Positions 28,359 through 38,086 of a DNA stretch of 64,000 nucleotides are shown here, in pieces. A program made the position numbers and the translations under genes. Each line of letters begins with the position of its first letter. The stretch's first letter is position 1. Location: contig JAPLRR010000030.1 in assembly GCA_026399075.1 (NCBI GenBank), positions 19,579-83,578 on the forward strand, given 5' to 3'. This stretch comes from Methylococcales bacterium. Lineage in GTDB: Bacteria; Pseudomonadota; Gammaproteobacteria; Methylococcales; Methylomonadaceae. The notes below the pieces were generated by a model that was not told the origin of the DNA, made no database searches, and was given only the letters and a program-made list of their open reading frames with translations.

Positions 28359-28599
28359 AGAGCCTCCTGATGAGTAATGACAAAAAGCCCAAAGGCTTTT
28401 ATGTTGGCACGGGATGCGCCAATAAAGTAAAACACCGTTTCCTAATGCCCCATATTGTGCAAGTTAAGTTAAGAAATCAACACAAACAATTCGGACTGAT
28501 AAAATAAAACCGTTAAAATGACTTTACAGGACGCTGTAAAAATGTACAGTTGACAATAATGTAACCCCATTCAAATAAAAATTAAACAGGTAAAATAGA

Positions 28600-28878
28600 A
28601 TGATAACCGGCGCTATAAATTTAGGAATATGGACAATACTTTTTTTTGTTATCGGCATGTACAGGCCACGGTGGCCTTTGTTCTTCATGAAAGAACCCAG
28701 CCGATTCATTATTGTCTTGGTGGCCACCGTTTTATTTATGGTCACAGCAACCCTCTATGGTGAAGGCCTGCGCCGGGAAAAACTGGAAAAAGCCGTTAAA
28801 GAAAAAGCTACCCAAACCATCGCTCCAGTGCCTGTCCCCGTCCCTGTTCCTGCACCCGAAAAACCAGCGGCTAAGTAA
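28600..28878 (+). CDS. Small membrane protein with proline-rich tail
   Basis: 92 residues with two membrane helices (about 5-20 and 35-52) and a charged stretch followed by a V-P repeat tail (VPVPVPVPAPEKPAAK). A TTGACA lies at 28550-28555, but the -10 is poor. No family recognised. It is divergent from the SPFH operon. Confidence 0.6.
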   Translation: MITGAINLGIWTILFFVIGMYRPRWPLFFMKEPSRFIIVLVATVLFMVTATLYGEGLRREKLEKAVKEKATQTIAPVPVPVPVPAPEKPAAK

Positions 28879-28908
28879 GCGTAGGCCTCCAAGCCCATCC
28901 GCCGCTTG

Positions 28909-30222
28909 TTAAATTTCTTTTAACAAGCGGTTATGCCCCGATGCTTCCATCAACTCCCTAAATTGCGTGACGGCATCCATAAACAGCGGTTCTTGGCCTA
29001 TATCCGGCAGCTGGTTTTGCCCGCAGTTATCTAGCGCATTAATGACATAAGCCACAGTCAGTTGATTGATGTCCACTGCGGGTTGGTAAACCTCATCCTC
29101 CTGCTCAAGGGTTTTAAACTCAACAAGAATATGGCCAGCTAGTAATTTATCCAAAACGGGTTGGATAATCGCAATGGGAATCAACAGCCGACTGGCTATT
29201 TCGGTGGCGGTCAAAGGCTGCCCTAAAGCCATAAAATCTTTGATGATCAAATGGGTAATTTGCAGGGCAATGACTTTTTTTAAGGAGAAGCTTAAATCCG
29301 CATAGCGGTTATTGTTCCGGTAAATTTCATAATTTTGGATAAAAAAAGCCAGTTCGCAACCCAATAAGACGATCATCCAACCTATTTGCAACCACACCAC
29401 AAATAACGGTAGGGCGGCAAAACTGCCATAAATGGCATTATAGCTGGACGCGCCTATCTGCAAGCTCAGGTAAGCCGATTGCGACAAATGATACAAAATC
29501 CCCGTGACAACACCAGCAATAATACCTGCCCTATAACTAATCTTATGGTTAGGCATAAAAATAAACGTAAACGCAAACAGCGCAATCATCAGCACCAAAG
29601 GCAACAAGCCCAATAGCTTGAGCACTAGCCACGTACCCGCTGCTGGCAAATGGATTAGCGTTATTAACCAGGTTATTTGCGAATTCAAAAACACGGAAAT
29701 ACTGCTGGAAGCAATCAATAACACTGGGGCCAACAACATCAACGACAAATAATCGCTAAATTTACGGCTGATGGGGCGGCCTTTGGCTATCTTCCATATC
29801 GCGTTAAACGATTCCTCAATATTGCCTATCACATTAATTATCGTCCAAAACAACACCACTACACCAATGCCCGCAACTACCCCGCCTTTGGTGTTATTCA
29901 ACAGGTTTTGGGCAAAACTGATCAGCTGTATCACCAGGCTGTCTTGTTCCGGCCCTTGGGATAATAGGCGTTGCTCCAACATGGTTTCAAAGCCAAACCC
30001 CTTGGCGATGCCAAACAACATGGCAATCACCGGCACTATCGACAAAATGCTGTACAAGGTTAAGGCCGAAGCCCTTAGCGGGCAAAAATCGCGGGTAAAA
30101 CCTTGGACGGATAAGGCCGCAATTTTTAACGAGCGGATCAACAGCCCTTCAAGTGGCGGCATTTTTTGCTCATGGAGCAGCCAAATATCTTCATTAATAA
30201 AACGGACTAGATTTAATTTCAT
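28909..30222 (-). CDS. YihY/BrkB family membrane protein
   Basis: 437 residues: about six membrane helices in residues 40-290, with family stretches CPLRASALTLYSILSIVPV, FWTIINVIGNIEESFNAIW and ASSYNAIYGSFAALPLFVVW. A cytoplasmic C-terminal winged-helix-like tail (about 320-430, with PLTATEIASRLLIP) is longer than in E. coli YihY. The family was once called ribonuclease BN; that annotation is obsolete and its function is unknown, perhaps transport or envelope stress. Confidence 0.9.
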   Translation of the reverse strand: MKLNLVRFINEDIWLLHEQKMPPLEGLLIRSLKIAALSVQGFTRDFCPLRASALTLYSILSIVPVIAMLFGIAKGFGFETMLEQRLLSQGPEQDSLVIQLISFAQNLLNNTKGGVVAGIGVVVLFWTIINVIGNIEESFNAIWKIAKGRPISRKFSDYLSLMLLAPVLLIASSSISVFLNSQITWLITLIHLPAAGTWLVLKLLGLLPLVLMIALFAFTFIFMPNHKISYRAGIIAGVVTGILYHLSQSAYLSLQIGASSYNAIYGSFAALPLFVVWLQIGWMIVLLGCELAFFIQNYEIYRNNNRYADLSFSLKKVIALQITHLIIKDFMALGQPLTATEIASRLLIPIAIIQPVLDKLLAGHILVEFKTLEQEDEVYQPAVDINQLTVAYVINALDNCGQNQLPDIGQEPLFMDAVTQFRELMEASGHNRLLKEI

Positions 30223-30420
30223 TGCTTGGTCTTATGCTTTTATTAAAGGATGCGGTTTATCAAGCCTGTGGGCAAGTCCTATCTAAAATAGCATTATCCC
30301 GATAATTAAACCACTTGGCCGTAATGGATTTACAGCGCCGAAAAAATTACAAATCCATATCAAGGAATGAATGCTAAAATCAGCGCCATTACTGACTTGA
30401 TGCGCTAACGGGCAAACCCT

Positions 30421-31881
30421 ATGGCATACCTCAAAAACTTCCAACACGATGTGTTTATCAGCTACGCCCATAATGACAACAGTGGCGGCTGGGTAAAAGC
30501 ATTTAAAAATCAGCTCAATGATGTGCTTATTGAACATCTGGGCAGCAAAGACGTGAAGATTTTTTTCGATGACCAACTACAATCCAACCATCCCTTAGAC
30601 AGATTTGTTAAAGCTGCCGGACAATCAGCCTTATTTCTCGCCCTTGCCTCACCATCTTATGTCAACAGCGCCGCCACGAAAGCAGAATACCAAGCGTTTG
30701 TTACCAGCAATGTGACAGAAGACTGTTTATTTACCATCGAATTGCTGCCTCTGTCAGACGACGACTTCACAAGCTACCCCAAAATAGCCCAACAAATTCG
30801 CACCCGCTTTTACCAGCCCATTGCGCATGAAGTCGCACAAAAGCTACCAGCCAACACTGAGGCGATTAACAAGCAGATAAACATCCTTGCTGCACATATT
30901 TGCCAACAGCTAAAAGCCATGGCTAAGCCCGTGTCTAAGCCCGTGTCTAAGCCCACAAGCAACACCACTTATGTCCCCAACTGCCAGTATGATGTGGTGA
31001 TTAGCCATACGGCGGAAGATGCCGCATGGGCCCAGCAACTGCTGGCAGACCTCAGCAAGCAACTCACCCAAAAACTAGGCACGATAGACGGCTTTCGGCT
31101 GCTAGCCACTGCCGACACCGATCCGCTTAAAGAAGCTGCCAGCCTAGTCATAGTCGGCTCGCCGCCTAGCTTTAACGATAGCGACTATGTGGAAAAAATC
31201 GCCCACCATAAAGACCAGCCGCTGTTTTTAGCCTTAAGCACAGACGGCGCATTGCCAGCACCCTTATTAGGCTTAAAAAATTTAACACGCATACGGTTTT
31301 GGGATTACAACCAAACCGGCCAGCCAGACTTATTAAGGGATGATGCTTATTTTGCCGCCACCGAAAAATTAGCCACCGCGCTAAGCAGCCAGTTAAAAGA
31401 CATCAAACTACAACAAGAACACTGGCTTAAACAGGAACAAGAGCGCCTAAAACAACAGCAAACACGCAGCCAGCCTAGTGTGGATGCCTTTGTGTTCTTG
31501 CACAGTGCGCAAGAAGACATTCCGCTACGCCTTGAAATAGTCGCCTTATTACAGCAACAAGCCATCGACTACATCTTGCCCATAGAACATAACCCGCACA
31601 TCACCCCTAGCGACATCCGCCTAGATGTAGAAAACAACATCGTAAACTGTGATGCCATCTTACTGATTTATGAACAAAGCAACCCCGTTTGGGTGCGCGA
31701 ACAACTGTCCATTTGCCGCCGCATACAACGTAAACGCGAAACCCCGCTAAAAATAATCGCCGTCCATAAAGCCCACGATAAACCCAGCCTGGACGTGCAG
31801 CTTAGCAACCTGACCATTTATGATTGTCCGCCGGAGCATATCGACAGCTATCTACAAAAATTTATTGCGGCCTTGGTCTGA
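30421..31881 (+). CDS. Triple TIR-domain protein
   Basis: 486 residues containing three TIR or TIR-like units. TIR 1 (about 1-150) opens HDVFISYAHNDN and has SPSYVNSAATKAEY, where Glu89 is at the place of the NAD-hydrolysing glutamate. Unit 2 (about 188-320) opens YDVVISHTAEDAAW and has VGSPPSF. Unit 3 (about 353-486) opens DAFVFLHSAQEDIPLRLEI and has NPVWVREQLSICRRI. A linker with the repeat KPVSKPVSKPTS joins units 1 and 2, and a Gln/Lys-rich coiled stretch joins 2 and 3. Bacterial TIRs degrade NAD or make cyclic ADP-ribose signals in antiphage defence. It is followed, after a repeat array, by a giant nSTAND gene in the same direction. Confidence 0.85.
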   Translation: MAYLKNFQHDVFISYAHNDNSGGWVKAFKNQLNDVLIEHLGSKDVKIFFDDQLQSNHPLDRFVKAAGQSALFLALASPSYVNSAATKAEYQAFVTSNVTEDCLFTIELLPLSDDDFTSYPKIAQQIRTRFYQPIAHEVAQKLPANTEAINKQINILAAHICQQLKAMAKPVSKPVSKPTSNTTYVPNCQYDVVISHTAEDAAWAQQLLADLSKQLTQKLGTIDGFRLLATADTDPLKEAASLVIVGSPPSFNDSDYVEKIAHHKDQPLFLALSTDGALPAPLLGLKNLTRIRFWDYNQTGQPDLLRDDAYFAATEKLATALSSQLKDIKLQQEHWLKQEQERLKQQQTRSQPSVDAFVFLHSAQEDIPLRLEIVALLQQQAIDYILPIEHNPHITPSDIRLDVENNIVNCDAILLIYEQSNPVWVREQLSICRRIQRKRETPLKIIAVHKAHDKPSLDVQLSNLTIYDCPPEHIDSYLQKFIAALV

Positions 31882-31925
31882 TGCCGATGTTTTGCGTTAC
31901 TGCCCAAAGCATAGCGGAGTAAAAA

Positions 31926-32345
31926 ATTGTCATCGTTCCCATGCTCTGCGTGGGAATGCAGCAACAGACGCTCCAGCGTCTTCTTGGCGTTTGTGTTGCG
32001 CATCAGTTCCGCAACGCAGGAGCGTTGCGGGATGAATTCCCACGCGGAGCGAGGGAACTATAGAAAATTGTCATCGTTCCCACGCTCTGCGTGGGAATGC
32101 AGCAACAGACGCTCCAGCGTCTTCTTGGCGTTTGTGTTGCGCATCAGCGCCGCAACGCAGGAGTGTTGCGGGATGAATTCCCACGCGGAGCGTGGGGACT
32201 ATAGAAAATTGTCATCGTTCCCACGCTCTGCGTGGGAATGCAGGCAACAGACGCTCCAGCGTCTTCTTGGCGTTCGTGTTGCGCATCAACACCGCAACGC
32301 AGGAGCGTTGCAGGATGAATTCCCACGCGGAGCGTGGGAACTATA
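31926..32345. repeat. Three tandem 141-bp palindromic repeats
   Basis: Three copies start at 31926, 32067 and 32208. Each opens ATTGTCATCGTTCCCA and closes with TTCCCACGCGGAGCG(T/A)GGGAAC. The CCCACGC...GCGTGGG stem lies at both ends, and inner palindromes (GACGCT-CCAGCGTC, CCGCAACGC-GCGTTGCGG) nest inside. Copies differ by a few bases, including one inserted base in copy 3. No spacers are present, so it is not a CRISPR. It fills the gap between the TIR and nSTAND genes. Confidence 0.9.
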
Positions 32346-32432
32346 AAAAACTATAAAGGGAAGGGTCTTAACTCTGCCCACACGGCGACAAACCAACAAA
32401 CCAAAAACATAGCAACACTAAACCGGGTCACC

Positions 32433-35400
32433 ATGAACACCACCCCCTACATAGGCTTACGTCCGTTTGAACGCCACGAAACCGAACTGTTTTTTGGCCG
32501 CGAACAACACAGCGATGAACTGATAGCCCGCTTGGGTAGCCATCGGTTTTTGGCGGTTATCGGCAATTCCGGTTGCGGCAAATCGTCTTTAGTAAAAACA
32601 GGCTTAATAGCGGGTTTGGAAGCGGGCTTTTTAGCCACGCCTAGCAGCTATTGGCGCATTGTCGAAATGCGCCCCGGCAACCATCCGTTCAAAGCCTTGG
32701 CAGAACAACTACTCAGCGTGTTGCAGCCCGAACTTGCCCAACACCACACTGCCGCCAGCCTAGAGCAACGCCTACGCCTAGGCTCGCTCAGCTTGCACGA
32801 ATTGCTCGCCGAATACCCGCCCGCCAACAACGCCCAATTGCTGATTGTTTGCGACCAATTTGAAGAAGTGTTCCGCTATGCCGAACAAGGCGCAGCCTTA
32901 GAAGCGGCCTTGTTTGTGGGCTTATTGCTCGCCAGCAGCACGGCCTATCCGCTGGCTGCTGAACACATCTCAGACCGCATTTATGTGGTCATCACCATGC
33001 GTTCGGATTTTTTAGGCGATTGCGCCCAATTTGCAGGTTTAGCCGAAGCCATCAACCAAGGGCTATACCTCACCCCGCGCCTGAACAGCCAACAACTGCG
33101 CGCTGCGATAGAAGAACCTGCTTTTGTGTGCGACGGCGACATAGAACCCGCACTGGTTAGCCAATTGTTGGACGATGCCGACACCAACCCCGACCAACTG
33201 CCCTTGCTGCAACACAGCCTGATGCGCTTATGGAATTTGGCTAATCCCACCAATCCAACACCTTCGCCAATGGGAGAGGGCAGGGAGAGGGTTCCCCAAC
33301 TCACCCTAGCCCATTACCACCAACTCGCTAACGCCCACGAATCTAAACACGAAACCGACGGCCTTAACTTCCTTAGCCTCATCTTATCCAACCATGCCGA
33401 CGAAGTTTACAACGCCCTAAGCCCACGCCAACAAACCCTAGCCGAACACCTGTTCCGCCTACTGACCGCACAAGACCTAGAAAAACGCGATACCCGCCGC
33501 CCGCAAACCTTGGCAAAACTGGTCCATAGCAGCCAAAGGCCGTACCTAGAAGTCATCGCCGTGCTTGATGCGTTCCGGCAACCCGGCTGCGGCTTTTTGC
33601 TGCCGCCCAGCCAACAAGCCTTAAGCGAAAACCAGCCCGACACGATTATCGACATCAGCCACGAAAGCCTGATTAGGCATTGGCAACGCTTACAAAAATG
33701 GATAGCAGACGAAGCCGAACAACTGAAAAAATACCAACGCTGGCTAGATGAAGCCACGCGCCGCCAATACCAAGACGGCTTTACTAACTTATTAGAATCC
33801 CCCGAATTGGAACCCGCTGAAGCTTGGCTAAGCCAATTTAAACCCACAGCAATCTGGGCGGCCCGTTACACCCAAAACACCGTCGAAAGCACACTCCCCG
33901 AACACCAAGCCGCTGACGACATCCGTCTGTTAGAACACTACATCAGCCTCAGCCGCACAGCCAAAGACCAACAACTCGCCGAGCAACAACACGCCCAACA
34001 ACAAAAATTAAGGCTAGCGCGGCGGATTAACCTAGGTGCAGGCTGTGGCTTGCTGATAGCCGCAGGGCTGACCTATTGGGCCATGCAAGAACGCCAACAC
34101 GCTGAAGATGCAGAACAGCAACGCACGACCGAACTCTATCAAGCCCAGCTCACCCACGCCGCCTTATTGGCAAAAGGCGAAGATTACGCCGGGGCAAAAA
34201 CCATCTTAGCCAAAACCTACGCACTCGATAAAACCATCCCCGCCAGCAAACAACACCAACGCAATTTGCTGGCAAGCTTTAGCTCGCTTAAAGGCGGGGC
34301 TGCCGAACAAGTGTATGAGGGCGCGGGTTATCCTTTGTACACGGTTGCCGTCAGCCCCGATGGGCAAACGCTGGCGGCAGCCGGCGAACACGGTACTCTG
34401 GTGATTTTTGAGGTGGCGACGGGTAAGTTATTACAGCGTTTGGTTGGACATGCGACGGAGGGGACGGGGACTGGCACTGATAGCATCAGCAGCATTGCCT
34501 ACACCCCCAACGGTACACAACTCATCAGCGCAGGTGAAGATAAAAAAATCATCGTTTGGCAACTAGATGCCCACCACCAGTTTAGCCAACTAACGGCTTG
34601 GCAAGCCCCCGATAAAGTATGGGCTATCGCGATCAGCCCCGATGGCCTGACGCTTGCCAGTGGCGGCGATGATAACAACATCAGCTTATGGGAGTTAACA
34701 ACCGGCAAACTCAAAAACACCTTAAAAAAACATAGCAAGACGATTGCTATGCATGGGCTTAGCTTTAACGCGACTGGCGAGTTACTGGCGAGTGCCTCTT
34801 ATGACGATACGGCGATAATTTGGCAAGTGTCTACAGGCCAGCCACGCCAGGTTTTACAAAGCCATACGGGTGATGTAAATGCCGTTGCCTTTAGCCCCGA
34901 CAGTCAAACTGTGCTGACAGGCAGCGAGGATAAAAGCTTGCGCTTATGGTCGGTAGTCACAGGCAAAGCGTCAGCTATAGTTTTAAACGGGCATAACAAC
35001 AACGTGTTTGCCGCCCAATTTTTAGGCAAAGGCGATTATCTGCTGTCAGGCAGTGATGACCGGACACTCCGGCTTTGGGATACCCGCAGTGGCGTTAGCT
35101 TACGGCTATGGCAAGGCCATACGTCTGGCATAGGCCAATTGGCGACCTATGCCAACCAACTGTTTTCCGCCAGTAAAGATGGCACTGTGCGGCGTTGGGA
35201 TTTGGCCTTGCCTTATCAACAAAACCTAGTATTAGCTAATGAAGCTGATAGCGCGGCGATCAGCCCCGACTTAAGCACGGTTGCGGTCGGTTTTGCCAAT
35301 GGCGGCTTATCGCTCTATAACCCTGACACGGGGCTGGAGCTTGCGCAGCAAACCTCAGCCCATGAAAATGTGATACAACGGCTGGTGTTTAATTCCACAG

Positions 35401-37259
35401 GCGAGTTATTGGCATCTGGCAGTTTTGACTATATCGCCAAAATCTGGCGGCTTAAGGCGGCTAAGTCAGCATGGGGCTTACAAGAGCAAGCGACTCTTAC
35501 AGGACATACCGATGCTATCCACGGCCTAGCCTTTGCCCCCGATAGCCTCAGCCTAGCCACTGCCAGTTATGATGGCCAGATAGGTTTGTATAACTTAAGC
35601 CAGCCAAACCAACCCCAGTTGTTTAAAGCCCATGAAGGACGAGTTGCCAGCGTCGTATTCAATAACAGCGGCACCCAGCTATTAAGCAGCGGTATAGATG
35701 ATAGGACCAGCAAATGGTGGGATATAACAACCCAGCCCGCCACTTTACTCAGCGAACTGCCTAAAGCTAAGGATGGCATAATGTGGGCCAGCCTAAGCCC
35801 CGACCAGCAATGGATTAGCCGGGTAGGCCGTGGCTCGAATGTTAGCCTGTTCAACACCCAAACCCAGCAGTCCCTCGCCTTAGTCGGGCATGAGCGTACT
35901 GTTTGGAAAGCCCTATTTAGCCCCGACAGCAGCACATTGGCTACGGTAAGCAGCGATGCCACGGTTAAATTTTGGACTACTGATGTAGGCAGTGAGTTGT
36001 TTAGTTTGAGGTTGCCGACTAACGTCGGCTTTCCGGTTTCGCTATGGGATTTTGATTTCCGTTGCCTAAATGTGTGCCGCGTGGCAGTGCCGCTAACAGC
36101 AGGGCGTTTGCTGTTATACCAATTTGCCTATCAAGATGCTTTGGATTTTAACCACGACCTTAACGAACAAAAACGCACACGCTTAGTGTTATGGCAAGAT
36201 TATTTGGCTAAAACCAGCACCTTGCTACAACAAAATGCCTTAGCCGCCGCACAACAAGCCTACCGCGAAGCCGACACCTTAGGCCAGCCTTTGCTTAAGC
36301 AATACCCTGATGACGTGCAAATCCAAGAAGCCGCGCAACTAAGTTATCAACTTCAAGAAATATTACAAGAACCGCCAGGCAAGCGCTCTGCCGCCATATC
36401 CGCCTATCAGCTGGCCTTGGCTAATGCAGAAAAAGCACTAAACAATAGTGCGGACAAATCAGCGGCCTTAAGTGATTTACTAACAGTGGCTGACGCTTAC
36501 AGCAGCGCATTAAGAACCCAAAACCCAAAAGCTGATCTGAATGCCTTGCAACAAAAGGTGTTGGCCTTGCCTTTGCCTAAGGCCAGTTTGCTGGTCGCCC
36601 GAGCGAAATGGGCCAACCGCTTACAGCTACAAGCCGCTGTGGATAAGGATTTGTTGCAAGCCGCTAGCCTAGCCGACCGCACCAATGCCGATGAATTAAA
36701 CAGCGTAGGTTATGACCTTGCGACCTTAAGCAAGCACTATGCAGCCGCTTATCCCTTGCTGAAACAGGCTTATGCCTTAGATCCCAATAATGCCTTTGTG
36801 ATGGACAGTGTGGCTTGGGTGCTGCATAACTTAGGCCACAGCCCATTGGCCTGGTCATATTTACAAGCCGCGACCTGCCGGGAAGACCAGTTATCCGCAT
36901 CAGCCAAAACCGAAGTGATTGACCATAAACGTGCGGTGTTATCGGCATTAGGCAAATCAAAACCAGCACCGTCCGCCTGTGAGCAAGTGCAAGTCCAAAA
37001 CGTGCTGGCGGCTAGCCAAGCCGAGGCTTTAGGCATTTTAGCGGGTGATGTGTTGCTTAGTTACAATGGCAAAGCCATTCTTAATAAGGATGAATTTATT
37101 AAAAGCCGCGAACCAGAAAAACCCAATACCGCACCGAAAAAACTTATCGTGCAACGGCAAGGCAAGCCCTTAAGCTTTGCGGTTAAAGCGGGTAAAATCG
37201 GGGTAGATTTAAAAGACGTGCCGATAACCCCACCGCCCTTGCCAGAACACTTGGAGTAA
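32433..37259 (+). CDS. nSTAND ATPase with 14 WD40 repeats and PDZ-like tail
   Basis: 1608 residues from the ATG at 32433 (GGGT upstream); an upstream start at 32334 would run back into the repeat array. The order is: a conserved nSTAND1 opening YIGLRPFERHETELFFGRE; Walker A GNSGCGKSS (44-52); Walker B with DQFEE (141-145); a winged-helix-like stretch to about 500; one membrane helix (about 533-552); 14 WD40 blades (about 625-1233), enough for two seven-bladed propellers; a helical, TPR-like region (about 1240-1510); and a PDZ-like domain (about 1515-1600, with LGILAGDVLLSYNGK). STAND proteins are ATP-dependent switches that oligomerise on sensing a trigger. The membrane helix implies that the ATPase and propellers face opposite sides, which is unusual. 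Neighbours are TIR and SLOG genes. Confidence 0.85.
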   Translation: MNTTPYIGLRPFERHETELFFGREQHSDELIARLGSHRFLAVIGNSGCGKSSLVKTGLIAGLEAGFLATPSSYWRIVEMRPGNHPFKALAEQLLSVLQPELAQHHTAASLEQRLRLGSLSLHELLAEYPPANNAQLLIVCDQFEEVFRYAEQGAALEAALFVGLLLASSTAYPLAAEHISDRIYVVITMRSDFLGDCAQFAGLAEAINQGLYLTPRLNSQQLRAAIEEPAFVCDGDIEPALVSQLLDDADTNPDQLPLLQHSLMRLWNLANPTNPTPSPMGEGRERVPQLTLAHYHQLANAHESKHETDGLNFLSLILSNHADEVYNALSPRQQTLAEHLFRLLTAQDLEKRDTRRPQTLAKLVHSSQRPYLEVIAVLDAFRQPGCGFLLPPSQQALSENQPDTIIDISHESLIRHWQRLQKWIADEAEQLKKYQRWLDEATRRQYQDGFTNLLESPELEPAEAWLSQFKPTAIWAARYTQNTVESTLPEHQAADDIRLLEHYISLSRTAKDQQLAEQQHAQQQKLRLARRINLGAGCGLLIAAGLTYWAMQERQHAEDAEQQRTTELYQAQLTHAALLAKGEDYAGAKTILAKTYALDKTIPASKQHQRNLLASFSSLKGGAAEQVYEGAGYPLYTVAVSPDGQTLAAAGEHGTLVIFEVATGKLLQRLVGHATEGTGTGTDSISSIAYTPNGTQLISAGEDKKIIVWQLDAHHQFSQLTAWQAPDKVWAIAISPDGLTLASGGDDNNISLWELTTGKLKNTLKKHSKTIAMHGLSFNATGELLASASYDDTAIIWQVSTGQPRQVLQSHTGDVNAVAFSPDSQTVLTGSEDKSLRLWSVVTGKASAIVLNGHNNNVFAAQFLGKGDYLLSGSDDRTLRLWDTRSGVSLRLWQGHTSGIGQLATYANQLFSASKDGTVRRWDLALPYQQNLVLANEADSAAISPDLSTVAVGFANGGLSLYNPDTGLELAQQTSAHENVIQRLVFNSTGELLASGSFDYIAKIWRLKAAKSAWGLQEQATLTGHTDAIHGLAFAPDSLSLATASYDGQIGLYNLSQPNQPQLFKAHEGRVASVVFNNSGTQLLSSGIDDRTSKWWDITTQPATLLSELPKAKDGIMWASLSPDQQWISRVGRGSNVSLFNTQTQQSLALVGHERTVWKALFSPDSSTLATVSSDATVKFWTTDVGSELFSLRLPTNVGFPVSLWDFDFRCLNVCRVAVPLTAGRLLLYQFAYQDALDFNHDLNEQKRTRLVLWQDYLAKTSTLLQQNALAAAQQAYREADTLGQPLLKQYPDDVQIQEAAQLSYQLQEILQEPPGKRSAAISAYQLALANAEKALNNSADKSAALSDLLTVADAYSSALRTQNPKADLNALQQKVLALPLPKASLLVARAKWANRLQLQAAVDKDLLQAASLADRTNADELNSVGYDLATLSKHYAAAYPLLKQAYALDPNNAFVMDSVAWVLHNLGHSPLAWSYLQAATCREDQLSASAKTEVIDHKRAVLSALGKSKPAPSACEQVQVQNVLAASQAEALGILAGDVLLSYNGKAILNKDEFIKSREPEKPNTAPKKLIVQRQGKPLSFAVKAGKIGVDLKDVPITPPPLPEHLE

Positions 37260-37338
37260 AACGGCTTTAGACGTTTTACGAGGCAGCACGGCAATTTTTT
37301 TCGTTCCCAAACTCTGCTTGGGAACAAGGCAGACTGTA

Positions 37339-37433
37339 GAGACGCGATTTATCGCGTCTCCAATAGCGACCCAATTGCTGACGGAAACGCGAATATTACA
37401 GACGTGATAATCCAGACGCGATAAATCGCGTCT
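37339..37433. repeat. GACGCGAT palindromes
   Basis: Two perfect palindromes, GAGACGCGATTTATCGCGTC (37339-37358, extending to 37360) and AGACGCGATAAATCGCGTCT (37414-37433), lie 54 bp apart and are themselves inverted relative to each other. A CGTTCCCAAACTC hairpin precedes them at about 37304. They stand between the nSTAND stop codon and the 131-bp tandem array. Confidence 0.75.
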
Positions 37434-37535
37434 CTACGGTGTTCGTTCCCAAACTCCAGCGCGGCACCCACGTTATGCCGGAAACGCCGCCTTTCGCTTA
37501 CGCTCAAAACGGCTTATTCCGGCCTACAACCAGAT

Positions 37536-37999
37536 TTGGAGTAAAACGGCTTTAGACGTTTTACGCGGCGGCACGGCAATGTCTAAAGCCATTGCACTCC
37601 AGCAAGTTGTGCGTATGAAACGCACATGGGTAGCTACCCATGTTTTATCCGAGTTGTAGGTTAGGCTTGGAGTAAAACGGCTTTAGACGTTTTACGAGGC
37701 AGCACGGCAATGTCTAAAGCCATTGCACTCCAGCAAGATGCGCGTATGAAATGCACATGGGTAGCTACCCATGCTTTACCCGAACTGTAGGTTAGGCTTG
37801 GAGTAAAACGGCTTTAGACGTTTTACGGGGCGGCACGGCAATGTCTAAAGCCATTGCACTCCAGCAAGTTGTGCGTATGAAACCCACATGGGTAGCTACC
37901 CATGTTTTACCCGAGCTGTAGGTTAGGCTTGGAGTAAAACGGCTTTAGACGTTTTACGGGGCAGCACGGCAATGTCTAAAGCCATTGCACTCCAGCAAG
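37536..37999. repeat. Tandem 131-bp palindromic array (3.5 copies)
   Basis: Copies start at 37536, 37667, 37798 and 37929; the last stops after 71 bp. Each unit has two hairpins: TGGAGT(AAAAC)GGCTTTAGAC pairing with GTCTAAAGCC(ATTGC)ACTCCA, and a perfect ATGGGTAGCTACCCAT. A fifth, partial copy begins at 37251, and the nSTAND stop codon lies inside it. Copies diverge slightly, most in the linker. There are no spacers. Confidence 0.9.
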
Positions 38000-38086
38000 A
38001 CGCGCGCACCCTGCGTTGATACCTGCGCCTAAGCCAACGCTTGAACCGTATGCGACAATTTGCCAACACAACCAGAGCAAACCATT

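Noticed and set aside
31927..32346. Open frame of about 139 codons across the tandem 141-bp repeats
   Set aside because: It is made of the repeated palindromic unit (repeating SFPRSAWEC..), a well-known kind of spurious frame.
32981..33304. Antisense frame within nSTAND gene
   Set aside because: Shadow frame in a long GC-balanced gene.
31926..37999. CRISPR array, considered for the tandem repeats
   Set aside because: Units are 131 or 141 bp, contiguous, with no unique spacers and no cas genes nearby.
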